DNA of 64,000 nt from Paraniabella hibiscisoli (GTDB lineage: Bacteria > Bacteroidota > Bacteroidia > Chitinophagales > Chitinophagaceae), in contig NZ_JAKWBK010000001.1 of assembly GCF_022512515.1 (NCBI RefSeq), positions 1,550,001 through 1,614,000 on the forward strand. Reading direction: 5' to 3'. The translations under genes were made by a program, and so were the position numbers. A model generated the notes under the pieces. It worked only from the letters and a program-made list of their open reading frames with translations. It was not told the DNA's origin and did not search any database. Of this stretch, positions 35,111 through 44,520 are shown piece after piece. Within the stretch, counting starts at the first letter, position 1. The number at the start of each line of letters is the position of its first letter.

Positions 35111-36228
35111 CTAATTGAGTATTTTAAAATACTGCCTGGCTGCTTCATAATTTTTTAAATCAACACCCTGCCTGGCCGCGGCAGCGGCAATGCCTCCGGG
35201 AATAATAACATATCGATATTCTAAAGATTGCGGGAGGTTTATCATAACCGGTTGTCCGGGAAAATCTTCAGGAACTGCACTTGTAAACCTGCATGAATTA
35301 AAAGTGTGCCTGTAAACAAATATCTTTCCTGGTTTATAAAAGCAATTAACCGAATTGGTAGCACCTCCGGCATCTGAAATATAGGGCATTTGGTATGGTC
35401 CAATACTTCCAATTCTAAAATAGGTAATTATGGTGCCTGCATTTAAAATTGTAGCAGTAAGCAATGGTGCATCAAGATGCCTTACTCTATAGCAGGTGCC
35501 ATCTACTGTAGTATCTCTGGACTCATACGGGCTGGTCATCCAGGCAGAATAAATAACATTTGTAGCGCCTGTTGCACCTGTTGGTCCTGTTGCTCCTGTA
35601 GGACCTTGTGGCCCCATTGGGCCTTGTAAGTTTACCGGTACCCCCAGGCACCTCCGGTTTTAGGACCGTATAACAAATAGGTTGTTTTGTCTAAGAAGTA
35701 ATCTCCCTCTGCACCTAATGCAGCATCAGGTGCACCAGTGCCGCTCAATATTTTTGATCCTGGCGTGCCAGCGGCACCTGCACCGGTAGCTCCGATGGCT
35801 CCAGCAACACCCGCAGCACCAGTAGCACCAATGGCTCCAGTATTTCCCTGTACCCCGGTAGCACCGGTAGCACCTTGTATCCCCGTGGCACCTGTCGCAC
35901 CGGTAGCACCTGTAAGGCTTAAAGGTGTACCCCAGCTTGCAGCTGTTTTGGGTCCGTATAATCTAGAGCTATTAATATCCAAATAAAAATCTCCATTAAC
36001 GCCAAGGCTGGCAGCAGGAGCGCCCGACCCGCTTAAAATCTGGCTTCCGCTGGGCCCCTGAATACCTTGTGCGCCGGCAGCGCCCTGTGGTCCTTGTGGT
36101 CCGGCAGGTCCCGTATCACCTTTTTTGCAGGAAATGATAAGTAACAGTAAAAAGAAAGCGTAAAAAACAGGCCGATATACCATTTGTATTTTTGTTTCCA
36201 GCGCTGTTAGACTTCTAGCATTTTTCAT
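35111..36228 (-). CDS. Collagen-like repeat lipoprotein (one frameshift)
   Basis: About 372 residues after repair. A lipoprotein signal (FYAFFLLLLIISC, about residues 23-35) is followed by a Gly-X-Y tract (GDTGPAGPQGPQGAAG...), a non-collagen module with GAPAASLGVNGDFYLDINSS and LYGPKT, a longer Gly-Ala-Thr tract, a second copy of the module (GAPDAALGAEGDYFLDKTT, LYGPKT), and a short third collagen tract. The C-terminal 150 residues are a globular, Gly-poor domain of unknown type. The frame breaks near 35634, where G6 is read as G5. Likely surface-exposed; binding partner unknown. Confidence 0.85.
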
Positions 36229-36368
36229 GTTTTAACTTTTTAAAATATTTAACTTTAGTTTATACAAATGTATTTTATTCGGAAACGCATGAAAATCACT
36301 AATAAAGGTGACCTGGGGGATTAACGGACCTAACCGCCTGTCAATTTTCAATTCCCTATTTTTGACCC

Positions 36369-38449
36369 ATGTCGAAGAAAATTTTATTGCCTTTTATATT
36401 ATTATTGACAGGATTTGTTTCTTTTGGCCAATTATATAAAAACCTGTATATCCGCAAGGCTATTTTAGGTGGGTGACCAACCTTAAGCCAGATATCGTGG
36501 CTAATATGGGAGAATTAAGGTCGAATCACTGGCACATGGGCCTTGATGTGCGTACTAATAGCGTGGTCAATCAAAATGTATATGCGGCGGCCGATGGGTA
36601 TATTTCTTTTGTAGGTATTGAGCCGCTAAGCTGGGGGAGATGGATCATTATAAATCACCCCAATGGCACTTCTACTTTATATGGGCATCTGAATGATTTT
36701 AGAGATGATCTGGAGCGTTATGTAACCGAACATCAATATGAGACAGAGTCCTGGAAAACTGCTTTAACCATTCCGCCGGGGCTTTTCCTGTAAAAAAGGT
36801 GATTTTATTTCTTTCAGCGGTACCACGGGCGGCTCCCAAGGCCCACATGTGCATTGGGAGGTTATTGATACCAGGTCTGACCGGCGGCTGAATCCAACTT
36901 TGTTTGGAACTCCGATTGCCGATAATATTCCTCCCACCGTAATTAAACTAGCTATGTACGACCGGAATAATTCCGTTTACGACCAGACCCCGGTTCAGTA
37001 CAAGTTATCAAAAGCTGGCGGTAATTACACGGTGCCTGGTGGTGTCATTACTACCAGTCTTGATAAGCTGAGTTTCTCTATACAGGCTTACGATACCAGG
37101 AATGGTACCGGAAATCAGGATGGAATTTACAGTGCGAGACTTTTTGTGGATGGGGTTGAAAAAAGCAGCTTTTATATTGATAGCATCGATTACCCGGATA
37201 GCAGGTATATGAACTGTCATGTAGATTATAAAATGATCAGCACAGGTGGTAGCTGGATGCAGCACACTTCTAAATTACCAGGTGATTTAAGCGGAGTATA
37301 CTATGATCTGGGACTGAATAACCTGATACATCTTAACGATACGCTATTGCATAGCGTGAGAATAGAGGTGGCTGATGCCAATGGAAACCAATCGGATATC
37401 AATTTCAATATCAGGAATAATGGTGCAATGGCGCCGGCAGTCAGATCTTACGAGTGGCAGGCAGCAAGGCCCAACCGGTTGAGCAAGGCTTCATTTGAAG
37501 TAAATATGCCATTGAATGCCATTTATGATAAAATGAATACAGGCTACTCCAGTTCTCCGTCAGCTGCATTGAATAGTGTTTCAGCAAGACATAAATTGGG
37601 CGAGACCTATATACCTGTTCACAGTAATTTTGAAGTGCGGATTAAGCCGGATAAATATATTAGTCCCGAAAACCGCAATAAGATCGTTATCAAAAGAGTA
37701 GGTAAGAATACAACAGTACGAAAAGCTGTATGGAATGGAGAATGGCTAACTGCCCAGTTTCGAGATTTTGGAGTTTTTGAGGCGTTTATCGATAATGCGC
37801 CACCTTCTGTTAATGCATTAGGCAGTGGTGAAGTGGTAAACTTAAATAAAGCAACCCGGATCACTTTCACACCGACGGATAACTATGGCATTGCCGATCT
37901 TAGGGTGGAAGTGGATGGGAGCTGGCTTCGATTTACCAATGATAAAGGGCGGAACTGGATCTATAATTTTTCGGATGGAAAAATAGCTACAGGCCAGCAC
38001 GAACTAGCCGTTATAATAACTGATATCGCCGGAAATACAACGCGCAGGAGCTGGCAGTTTGTGAGAGGCGTTAATCCTCCCGTAGCTACAAAGCCTGCTA
38101 CTACTAATCTTTTAGAAGAAAAAGAGCGGGCCCCGGTTATCAAAAAGACACCGGCAATTACAAAAACAACGAACAAGGCAAGCGCTAAAACTGCAGCTGC
38201 AAAAAAGCAGATAGAAAAGCAACATCAAAGTCTTCTTCTAAAGCATCCTCAAAAACATTAGTAAAAGCTCCGGCAAAGTCCACTGCAAAAACATCCTCAA
38301 CGACCAAAAAAAGCAGTACGGCGAAAAAAGAGAGCACAACCAAAACAGCAACAACAAAAAAGACGGCCATTTCTTCTAAAACAAGTGACAAGAAAACTAC
38401 TACAAAAAGCAGTTCGGCTAAAACAGGCACTACAACAAAGAAGAAATAG
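36369..38449 (+). CDS. M23-family peptidase with Lys/Ser/Thr-rich tail (four frameshifts)
   Basis: About 694 residues after repair. A signal peptide (ILLPFILLLTGFVSFG) leads to a LytM-type M23 domain: MGELRSNHWHMGLDVRTN (zinc-binding H and D), VYAAADGYISFV and repaired FSGTTGGSQGPHVHWEV (second HxH). This is a cell-wall endopeptidase fold. The middle (about residues 190-570) is Ig-like beta sequence. The last 125 or so residues are low complexity (AAAKKADRKATSKSSS...), Lys/Ser/Thr/Ala-rich like a histone H1 tail. Breaks are near 36443 (A6 to A5), 36783-36797 (one T and one A), and 38199-38204 (A7 to A6); the last conceals the tail. The TAG is at 38447-38449. Confidence 0.78.
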
Positions 38450-38483
38450 CATCTTCAGGAATTAAAAAATCGATAATCGCTTC

Positions 38484-38945
38484 ATGGCTACACATTTAAA
38501 AGAGGGGCAAAAAGCTCCGGCATTTACAGGAAAAGACCAGGACGGAAACAAGATTTCTTTATCACAGTACAAAGGGCAAAAAGTGGCGTTGTATTTTTAC
38601 CCGCAGGATCTTACACCCACCTGTACTATACAGGCCTGCAACCTCAGGGATAATTTTACATTGTTGCAACAGCAGGGAATTGCAGTGATAGGTGTTAGCC
38701 CGGATGATGAAGCCAAACACAAGCGGTTTGAACAACGCAATGCCCTTCCGTTTCCGTTAATTGCAGATACCAATCATAAAATACTGGAGAAGTATGGTGT
38801 TTGGGGCGAGAAGCAAATGTTTGGTCATAAATACATGGGTGTATACAGAACCACGTTTTTAATTGATGAAAAAGGAATCATCAAAAAGATCTTGCTGAAA
38901 CCTAAAAGCAAGCAGCATGCCGAAGAGATCATCGAAAACTTTTAG
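38484..38945 (+). CDS. bcp: Bcp-type thioredoxin-dependent thiol peroxidase
   Basis: A 153-residue peroxiredoxin of the Bcp/PrxQ group that reduces hydroperoxides using thioredoxin. The fold opening [14 protein letters not shown] and the catalytic stretch [20 protein letters not shown] contain the peroxidatic Cys and, five residues on, the resolving Cys, an atypical two-Cys arrangement typical of many Bcp proteins. [15 protein letters not shown] and [12 protein letters not shown] also match. The frame is intact, 34 bases after the M23 gene. Its stop codon overlaps the convergent Uma2 gene's stop. Confidence 0.94.
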   Translation: MATHLKEGQKAPAFTGKDQDGNKISLSQYKGQKVALYFYPQDLTPTCTIQACNLRDNFTLLQQQGIAVIGVSPDDEAKHKRFEQRNALPFPLIADTNHKILEKYGVWGEKQMFGHKYMGVYRTTFLIDEKGIIKKILLKPKSKQHAEEIIENF

Positions 38946-39541
38946 TCAGTAAGATGTGTTCCATTGTATACGTCGTGAACCGGAATAGTTACATCAACAG
39001 ATGGGAGGATTAAATGATCGGCGAGCTTTTTATATTCTTCCAATTCCCAATGTCCGCCTGTGTTGATGCCGAATACTTCTATATTTACTGATTCTGAATC
39101 AATCAAAATATATTCTTTTAGTGAAGGAATATCGCGATACAATTTAAATTTTCCACCACGGTCATAATTTTTTGTAGATGGAGAAAGAATTTCTATCAAC
39201 ACAACAGGTAAGATCATCGTATCATCATCTTCCTGCGACGAAATAAAGTCACCGCAAAAAATAGAGATATCCGGGTAGGTATACAAGGTATTTTGCGGAA
39301 TATGTATGCGAAGATCACTTCCGTAGGGTTGACAGCGTTTACCTTTTAATGATATGTATAATTCACCTAATACATTTTTGGAAATCACATTGTGTTTTCC
39401 TCCAGCCCCGGCCATAGCAAAAATTTCTCCCTGGAAAAATTCGTGTTTGGTATCGGACTCCTTTTCCATAGCCAGGTATTCAGCTGCGGTGTAAATGGCT
39501 TTGCGATAGGCTGCTTCAGGTTCATTTAAGATGTTATCCAT
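38942..39541 (-). CDS. Uma2/DUF820-family putative restriction-like nuclease
   Basis: 199 residues. It matches the Uma2 family, a PD-(D/E)xK-type fold frequent in Bacteroidota and cyanobacteria. The pattern is [20 protein letters not shown], then [35 protein letters not shown] (the PD) and [18 protein letters not shown] (the E-x-K), with [14 protein letters not shown]. Biological role is unknown; nuclease activity is inferred from the fold. The last four bases are shared with the bcp gene on the opposite strand (a TTAG overlap of the two stop codons). The frame is intact. Confidence 0.88.
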   Translation of the reverse strand: MDNILNEPEAAYRKAIYTAAEYLAMEKESDTKHEFFQGEIFAMAGAGGKHNVISKNVLGELYISLKGKRCQPYGSDLRIHIPQNTLYTYPDISIFCGDFISSQEDDDTMILPVVLIEILSPSTKNYDRGGKFKLYRDIPSLKEYILIDSESVNIEVFGINTGGHWELEEYKKLADHLILPSVDVTIPVHDVYNGTHLTD

Positions 39542-39628
39542 ATCTGCAATTTACTTAATTTTTGGGGATGCTCTAGCTTTCAAAAGTTAAAACGGGAGAA
39601 TACAAGTGTTCTGATATTACTTTAAAAC

Positions 39629-39663
39629 AAAAGCCAGCAGTCTGTTTTAAACCACTGGCTTTT
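39629..39663 (-). terminator. Intrinsic terminator of asd
   Basis: Stem AAAAGCCAG/CTGGCTTTT with a 17-base loop, located 18 bases beyond the asd stop. On the minus strand the hairpin is followed by a T-rich stretch. Confidence 0.7.
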
Positions 39664-39680
39664 ATATGATTAATTAGAGA

Positions 39681-40673
39681 TTATATCAGGTTATTAGCCA
39701 CCAGGTATTCGGCTACCTGAACAGCATTAGTAGCAGCACCTTTACGCAGGTTGTCGCTTACGATCCACATATTTAATGTTTTAGGTTGTGTTTCATCGCG
39801 ACGGATGCGACCTACAAAAACCTCATCTTTTTCGTGCGCGTCCATTGGCATAGGATATTGCTGGTTAGCCAGGTCATCAACTACCACAACGCCTGGAGCC
39901 GATTCCAGCAGGTTTCTTACTTCTGTCAGTTCAAATTCATTTTCGAATTCAATATTTACGCTTTCGCTATGACCGCCCATAACCGGTATACGAACGGTAG
40001 TTGCAGTTACTTTAATATTGTCATCACGCATAATTTTTTTAGTCTCGTTCACCATTTTCATTTCTTCTTTGGTGTAACCATTATCTGTGAACACATCAAT
40101 CTGCGGAATAACATTTAAATCGATAGGGTATTTGTAAGCCATCGGGTATTCACTGGCATTGTTTCTTTCACCCATTAACTGATCTACTGCTTTAACGCCA
40201 GTACCTGTTACGCTCTGGTAAGTTGATACAACAACACGTTTAATTTTATATACTTTATGCAAAGGCTGAAGCGCTACTACCATTTGTATGGTGGAGCAGT
40301 TAGGATTTGCTATAATTTTATCGTTAGTCGTCAGTATATCTGCGTTGATCTCAGGAACGATCAATGGTTTTGACGGATCCATTCTCCAGGCAGATGAATT
40401 ATCTACCACGGTTATGCCTGCCGCTGCAAACTGAGGAGCCCATTCGGTTGACGTGCTTCCTCCAGCCGAAAATAAAGCCACAGCTGGTTTTGCTGCAATG
40501 CCGTCTGTCATGCTCACCACTTTATATTTTTTCCCCTTGAACTCAACTTCTTTACCCACACTTCTTTCAGATGCTACCGGAACCAGTTCCGTAACCGGAA
40601 AGTTTCTTTCAGCCAATACCTGCAACATTTTGGTGCCCACAAGGCCGGTGGCGCCCACTACTGCAACTTTCAT
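39681..40673 (-). CDS. asd: Aspartate-semialdehyde dehydrogenase
   Basis: 330 residues, intact. It converts beta-aspartyl phosphate to aspartate semialdehyde, the branch point to lysine (and diaminopimelate), threonine/isoleucine and methionine. The NADP-binding start VAVVGATGLVGTKMLQVL, the catalytic Cys in IIANPNCSTIQMV (near residue 129), the middle PQIDVFTDNGYTKEEMKM and the active-site His in VMGGHSESVNIEFE are all present. It is monocistronic in the visible sequence, with a terminator downstream. The leader (40698-40851) carries a Thr/Ile/Lys-rich peptide, a possible antiterminator and a terminator, described separately. Confidence 0.97.
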   Translation of the reverse strand: MKVAVVGATGLVGTKMLQVLAERNFPVTELVPVASERSVGKEVEFKGKKYKVVSMTDGIAAKPAVALFSAGGSTSTEWAPQFAAAGITVVDNSSAWRMDPSKPLIVPEINADILTTNDKIIANPNCSTIQMVVALQPLHKVYKIKRVVVSTYQSVTGTGVKAVDQLMGERNNASEYPMAYKYPIDLNVIPQIDVFTDNGYTKEEMKMVNETKKIMRDDNIKVTATTVRIPVMGGHSESVNIEFENEFELTEVRNLLESAPGVVVVDDLANQQYPMPMDAHEKDEVFVGRIRRDETQPKTLNMWIVSDNLRKGAATNAVQVAEYLVANNLI

Positions 40674-40697
40674 TTTTTATTTTTTGGTTTTAGATAT

Positions 40698-40726
40698 AAA
40701 AAAAGCCTTCCGTATTTACGGAAGGC
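40698..40726 (-). terminator. Leader terminator (attenuator) upstream of asd
   Basis: On the minus strand GCCTTCCGTA-AA-TACGGAAGGC forms a perfect 10-base-pair stem (40705-40726), followed by a run of seven T (40698-40704). This is a classical intrinsic terminator. It lies only 25-30 bases upstream of the asd start codon, between promoter and gene, so transcription must read through it. An upstream segment can pair with its 5' arm instead. Confidence 0.85.
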
Positions 40727-40764
40727 CTGTTAAAAAATTTATGTTCTGCACACAAAAACTACAA

Positions 40765-40772
40765 CCTTCCGT
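40765..40772 (-). promoter_or_regulatory. Candidate antiterminator segment of the asd leader
   Basis: ACGGAAGG (minus strand) is the exact complement of CCTTCCGT within the 5' arm of the terminator. Pairing would remove 8 of the 10 base pairs and prevent the terminator from folding. Its first base is the last base of the leader peptide's stop codon, so a ribosome at that stop would block it. Confidence 0.65.
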
Positions 40773-40813
40773 TACGGATGTTTCTTAATCTTTGTATGTT
40801 TCTTTATTGTCAT
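40772..40813 (-). CDS. Thr/Ile/Lys leader peptide of asd (candidate)
   Basis: A 14-codon frame giving 13 residues, MTIKKHTKIKKHP, then TAA. Nine of the twelve residues after Met are Thr, Ile or Lys, the end products of the pathway to which asd belongs; two His and one Pro complete it. It has the length and position expected of a transcription-attenuation leader peptide such as thrL. The ATG begins only 7 bases after the -7 promoter element, so the mRNA may be leaderless or nearly so, and translation would then not depend on a ribosome binding site. Confidence 0.65.
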   Translation of the reverse strand: MTIKKHTKIKKHP

Positions 40814-40820
40814 TGGGTTG

Positions 40821-40851
40821 CAAAAATAGATTGATGACTGAAATCAACAAA
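40821..40851 (-). promoter_or_regulatory. Promoter of the asd leader
   Basis: On the minus strand, TTTG (40848-40851), 19 bases, then TATTTTTG (40821-40828). Both elements and the spacing match the Bacteroidota promoter consensus TTTG-N19-TAnnTTTG. The transcript should begin within a few bases of the leader-peptide ATG. Confidence 0.75.
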
Positions 40852-40971
40852 ATATTTTTACCCGAACGGGTTTCTTTAACGTTCATTTGGCGAATTAAAA
40901 AGTAAAGGAAACCACAAACTCCCGCATACATTGCTGCTGCCTGGAGCTGGTTGAACCTAATCAACGACCCT

Positions 40972-41274
40972 TTATTTTGCCTTTACAGGAATGATTTGTG
41001 ATCTTTTACCTGCTCCTGACTTCTGGGCCAGGAACCACATAATGGTAAAGGATGGGATAATGTCCATGCCGGGCATAATCTCTTCAACAAAGTTGAAAAT
41101 ACCACCAAATACGCCTTTCGCACCACCGAAGGTTTTAGCAAAAATGATGGCCGAGATGGGAGCCCAGACTACATCTGAAAATTCTCCAACTCCGGGAATG
41201 GCGAAAGACAGGTAACCAATAGCATCCATAATAATACAAAACAACAGGGATGGCGATTTCTGAATATTTGTCAT
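40972..41274 (-). CDS. Small membrane protein of unknown function
   Basis: 100 residues when started at the ATG at 41274 (MTNIQKSPSLLFCIIMDAIG). Two hydrophobic stretches (SLLFCIIMDAIGYLSFAIPG and VWAPISAIIFAKTFGG) suggest a double-pass inner-membrane protein, with a C-terminal amphipathic segment (IIPSFTIMWFLAQK). I do not recognise the family by name, though similar small proteins are common in the phylum. The frame is intact. It lies downstream of the PfkB gene on the same strand. Confidence 0.65.
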   Translation of the reverse strand: MTNIQKSPSLLFCIIMDAIGYLSFAIPGVGEFSDVVWAPISAIIFAKTFGGAKGVFGGIFNFVEEIMPGMDIIPSFTIMWFLAQKSGAGKRSQIIPVKAK

Positions 41275-41373
41275 TTTTAAAGTTTGTTTCAAATAAGAGG
41301 TCAAATATTGAGCAAAAGTTGTACGGGGCATCGCTGTTCACCGATCTTTTAAATAGGTATACCGACAATTAAA

Positions 41374-41396
41374 AAGCGGACCTTTGGAGCCCGCTT
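41374..41396 (-). terminator. Intrinsic terminator downstream of the PfkB-family kinase
   Basis: On the minus strand AAGCGG...CCGCTT surrounds an 11-base loop, followed by further T residues. It is 24 bases beyond the kinase stop codon. Confidence 0.6.
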
Positions 41397-41419
41397 AATT
41401 AATATAATTGATTTTCAGC

Positions 41420-42341
41420 CTAAGACAATTCAGCCTGGTAGTTGGTTAATTCTCTAAACTGCTGAACTCTCTGGTTAATATCTTCTTTGGTAATTTCCTT
41501 GAGGCGTGTAGTTCCAAATTTTTCTACACAAAAGCTGGCTAAAGCGCTTCCTACGATAATAGCTGTTTTCATATTTTCGAAAGAAATATCGCCTGTTTTT
41601 GCCAGGTATCCGATAAATCCACCTGCAAAAGTATCACCCGCACCGGTAGGGTCAAATACCTCCTCTAATGGCAGGGCCGGTGCTACAAACACCTGGTTTT
41701 CGTGGAACAATAAAGCGCCATGCTCCCCTTTTTTAATGATCAGGTATTTAGGTCCCATTGTAAGGATTTTTTAGCTGCTTTTACCAGGGAAAACTCTGCC
41801 GTTAACTGCCGGGCTTCGCTATCGTTTACCAACAGCACATCTATCTTGCTGATCACTTCTTCTAATTCTGGCAGTGCTATGTCCATCCAGAAGTTCATGG
41901 TATCCAGCACAATCAGTTTCGGTCTTTGAGTAAGCTGGTTAATAACGCTCAACTGAACAGCGGGGGCCAGGTTGCCCAGCATTAAAAAGTCTGCACCCTG
42001 GTAACTTTCAGGAATTACCGGTTTAAAATCACCCAATACATTTAATTCTGTAACCAAAGTGTCACGGGTATTCATGTCCAGGTGATACTTACCTGCCCAA
42101 AAAACGATTTCCTGTCCGGCACTATTTCAACAGCCTCCGTTTCAACACCACGACGGCGTAAGTCTTCGAGTTCTTCTTCAGGGAAATCATATCCCACCAC
42201 CGATACCTGTTGTATCGGCTGTACAAAATTGGCCGCGGCGTAAGCGATATAGGTACCCGCTCCACCAATTATTTTATTCGACTTGCCAAAAGGCGTTTCA
42301 ATGTCATCAAAGGCCATGGAGCCTACTACTATAACAGACAT
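41420..42341 (-). CDS. PfkB-family carbohydrate/nucleoside kinase (two frameshifts)
   Basis: About 307 residues after repair. The ribokinase-like fold opens VIVVGSMAFDDIETPFG, has IIGGAGTYIAYAA and the C-terminal PfkB signature FDPTGAGDTFAGGFIGYL with the catalytic Asp. The repaired stretches read SFFWAGKYHLDMN and VKAAKKILTMGPKYL. The breaks are near 42103 (T7 to T6) and 41768-41773 (A7 to A6). Substrate could be a sugar or a nucleoside; no discriminating residue is clear to me. It lies between rpoN and the small membrane protein, with no pathway partner beside it. Confidence 0.87.
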
Positions 42342-42405
42342 ACTTCAATTATGATTTGCAACCTGTCTCTGCCGACAGGCAGGTTTACGATTGTAATAAC
42401 GGCGG

Positions 42406-42413
42406 CAAAAGTA
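42406..42413 (-). promoter_or_regulatory. Putative -7 promoter element of the PfkB kinase
   Basis: TACTTTTG on the minus strand, 64 bases before the kinase ATG. It matches TAnnTTTG; the -33 element is not clear. Confidence 0.35.
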
Positions 42414-42513
42414 AGATTAATGCAGAATGTTTAAGGTTTAAAGTTCTGGCGTTCAATTGTAACAATTCCAATCGTTAACCTTAAACCTTGAATTTTAAAC
42501 CGGGCGCGGTTCC

Positions 42514-44009
42514 CTATACTAATTCCTTCCTCAATCTGGCAACCGGTATATTTAATTGTTCGCGATATTTCGCTACGGTTCTGCGGGCAATATTATAACC
42601 TTTTTCCTGCAATAGTTCTGTTAGTTTCTCATCGCTTAAAGGGTGTCTTTTACTCTCAGATTCAATCATATCGCTCAGGATCTTTTTTACCTCACGTGTA
42701 GAAACCTCTTCACCACTATCGGTGCTGAGTGATTCGCTGAAAAAGAATTTTAGCCGGTAAGTACCAAACTCGGTTTGCACAAATTTACTGTTGGCCACGC
42801 GACTTACTGTAGAAATATCCAGGTGGGTTTTCTCCGCAATATCTTTCAATATCATTGGCCGGAGCGAGGTCTCATCGCCTGTAAGGAAAAACTCTTCCTG
42901 GTGACTCATGATAGCGCCCATGGTGTCGAGCAAAGTATGCTGCCGCTGTTTAATAGCGTCTATAAACCACTTGGCTGCATCTATTTTTTGTTTTATAAAA
43001 AGAACTGCCTCTTTTTGCTGTCTATCTTTTTTAGTACCACGACTGTACTCCTTCATCATATCCCGGTAGCCTTCGCTGATGCGCAATTCGGGCGCGTTAC
43101 GGCTATTGAGCGTTAACTCCAGTTTGCTGTTGTTGTTAAGAATGAAGAAGTCAGGTACTACATAACTCTCCGCCTTATTTACCGATCCGATATTACCTCC
43201 GGGTTTGGGATTTAACCGGATGATTTGCTGCATTACTTCTTTTAATTCGCCATCTTCCAGGCCAAGGCCACGCTGAATCTTTTCATAATGCTTCTTGGTA
43301 AACTCGTCAAAGTATTTTTCGATAGCTACAATGGCAATGTCTACATCTTTTCCTTCGGCTTTCTGCCTTCTCAATTGTAGTAAAAGGCATTCAGGTAAAT
43401 CTCTTGCACCCACTCCTGGTGGGTCAAATTGCTGAATTTTCGAAATAATATCATCCACTTCTTCTACAGAAGTCTCAATGTTTTGTCTGAAGGCCAGGTC
43501 ATCTACCAACGCGGGGTATCTCTTCTCAGATATCCGTCTTCGTCTATACTGCCTATGATGTGTTCAGCGATTCTCTTTTGCTGATCACTTAAGGAAAGTA
43601 AGCCCAGTTGGCTCACCATCAAATCATAAAAACTCGCTTCATTTTTAACAGGTAGCTGTCGGTTGTCTTCATCGTCTGCGTAATTGTCTTCCCGGGTTTT
43701 ATATTCTGCAATTTCGCCGTCGTCATCGTGCAGGTACTCGGTAACATCTATGTTCTCATAATCATCAACGCTTCCGTCCTGTTCTTCATAATTGTCGGAC
43801 TCCTCAGCATTATCACTGAACTCATCGGCATAGGGGTCTTCATCTTTATGCGCCTCCTCGTCTACTTCAAGGGCGGGGTTTGCTTCGAGCTCTTCTTTAA
43901 TACGCTCTTCCAGGTTAGCCGTAGGCACCTGCAGTAATTTCATTAATTGAATTTGCTGGGGAGAAAGCTTTTGTAAGAGTTTTTGTTGTAGAGATTGTCC
44001 TAGAGCCAC
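42514..44009 (-). CDS. rpoN: RNA polymerase sigma-54 factor (one frameshift)
   Basis: About 498 residues after repair. The N-terminal activator-interacting region LQQKLLQKLSPQQIQLMKLL has the Gln-rich sigma-54 pattern. It is followed by an acidic segment (EEAHKDEDPYADEFSDN...), the core-binding domain (SDQQKRIAEHIIGSIDEDG) and, at the C-terminus, the RpoN box ARRTVAKYR within YNIARRTVAKYREQLNIP. The frame breaks near 43519-43521 by loss of one A. Sigma-54 needs bacterial enhancer-binding proteins, none of which is encoded in this window. No sigma-54 promoter (GG-N10-GC) was sought systematically. Confidence 0.95.
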
Positions 44010-44520
44010 CGTTCAAAAATTTCATTATCAAAAATCGAGCCTAACTTTACAAAGATAGCTATCTGGGTTACTGAAAATATTTTTTATTGTAGTTTTATTG
44101 ACGTATATTTTTGGGTTTCTACCACTTATCCGAAAAACGAATACATTAAAGGCTTCCAATTAGGGATCATACTTCCGGGATTTTTCTTTTGTACAATTTG
44201 CTGTTTTTTTGCGGCACTATTCGTTGACCAGCCCTACAATGCGGTACTGTAGCGGCTTTGAGCATGTTGTGCTGGCTGGCGCTGTATTTTGTGGAACGAA
44301 GTTTTGCAAAATCGTTTTTAGCTCAATAGAGGTAAAAACGGTAAAAATTTTTCTACACTATCCGTCGACCGCTTATCAAATTATTAAAAATATTTTAACG
44401 TATTTTTTAATAATGTATTTAAAACACATTAACTTTGTGTTAACTAACGGTTGTTGTCTTGTTGCTTTGCTATAACCGTATTCGTGAAAACTGTATTCTT
44501 TATTAATTAAACGATCTTAA
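44010..44520. other. Intergenic region before the SusC2 gene
   Basis: 511 bases between divergent rpoN and SusC2. Besides the rpoN -7 element it contains TAACTTTG at 44430-44437 (plus strand), which matches TAnnTTTG but has no usual -33 partner. A short open frame here has no signal or family features. Nothing else I can support. Confidence 0.4.
44050..44057 (-). promoter_or_regulatory. Putative -7 promoter element of rpoN
   Basis: TATCTTTG on the minus strand, 40 bases before the rpoN start, fits TAnnTTTG. Confidence 0.45.

Noticed and set aside
35600-36130. Direct repeats resembling a CRISPR or tandem array
   Set aside because: They are Gly-X-Y coding repeats of the collagen-like gene, in frame and without spacers.
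44209-44475. 88-codon plus-strand frame before SusC2
   Set aside because: No recognisable domain and lies in the promoter region of the SusC gene.
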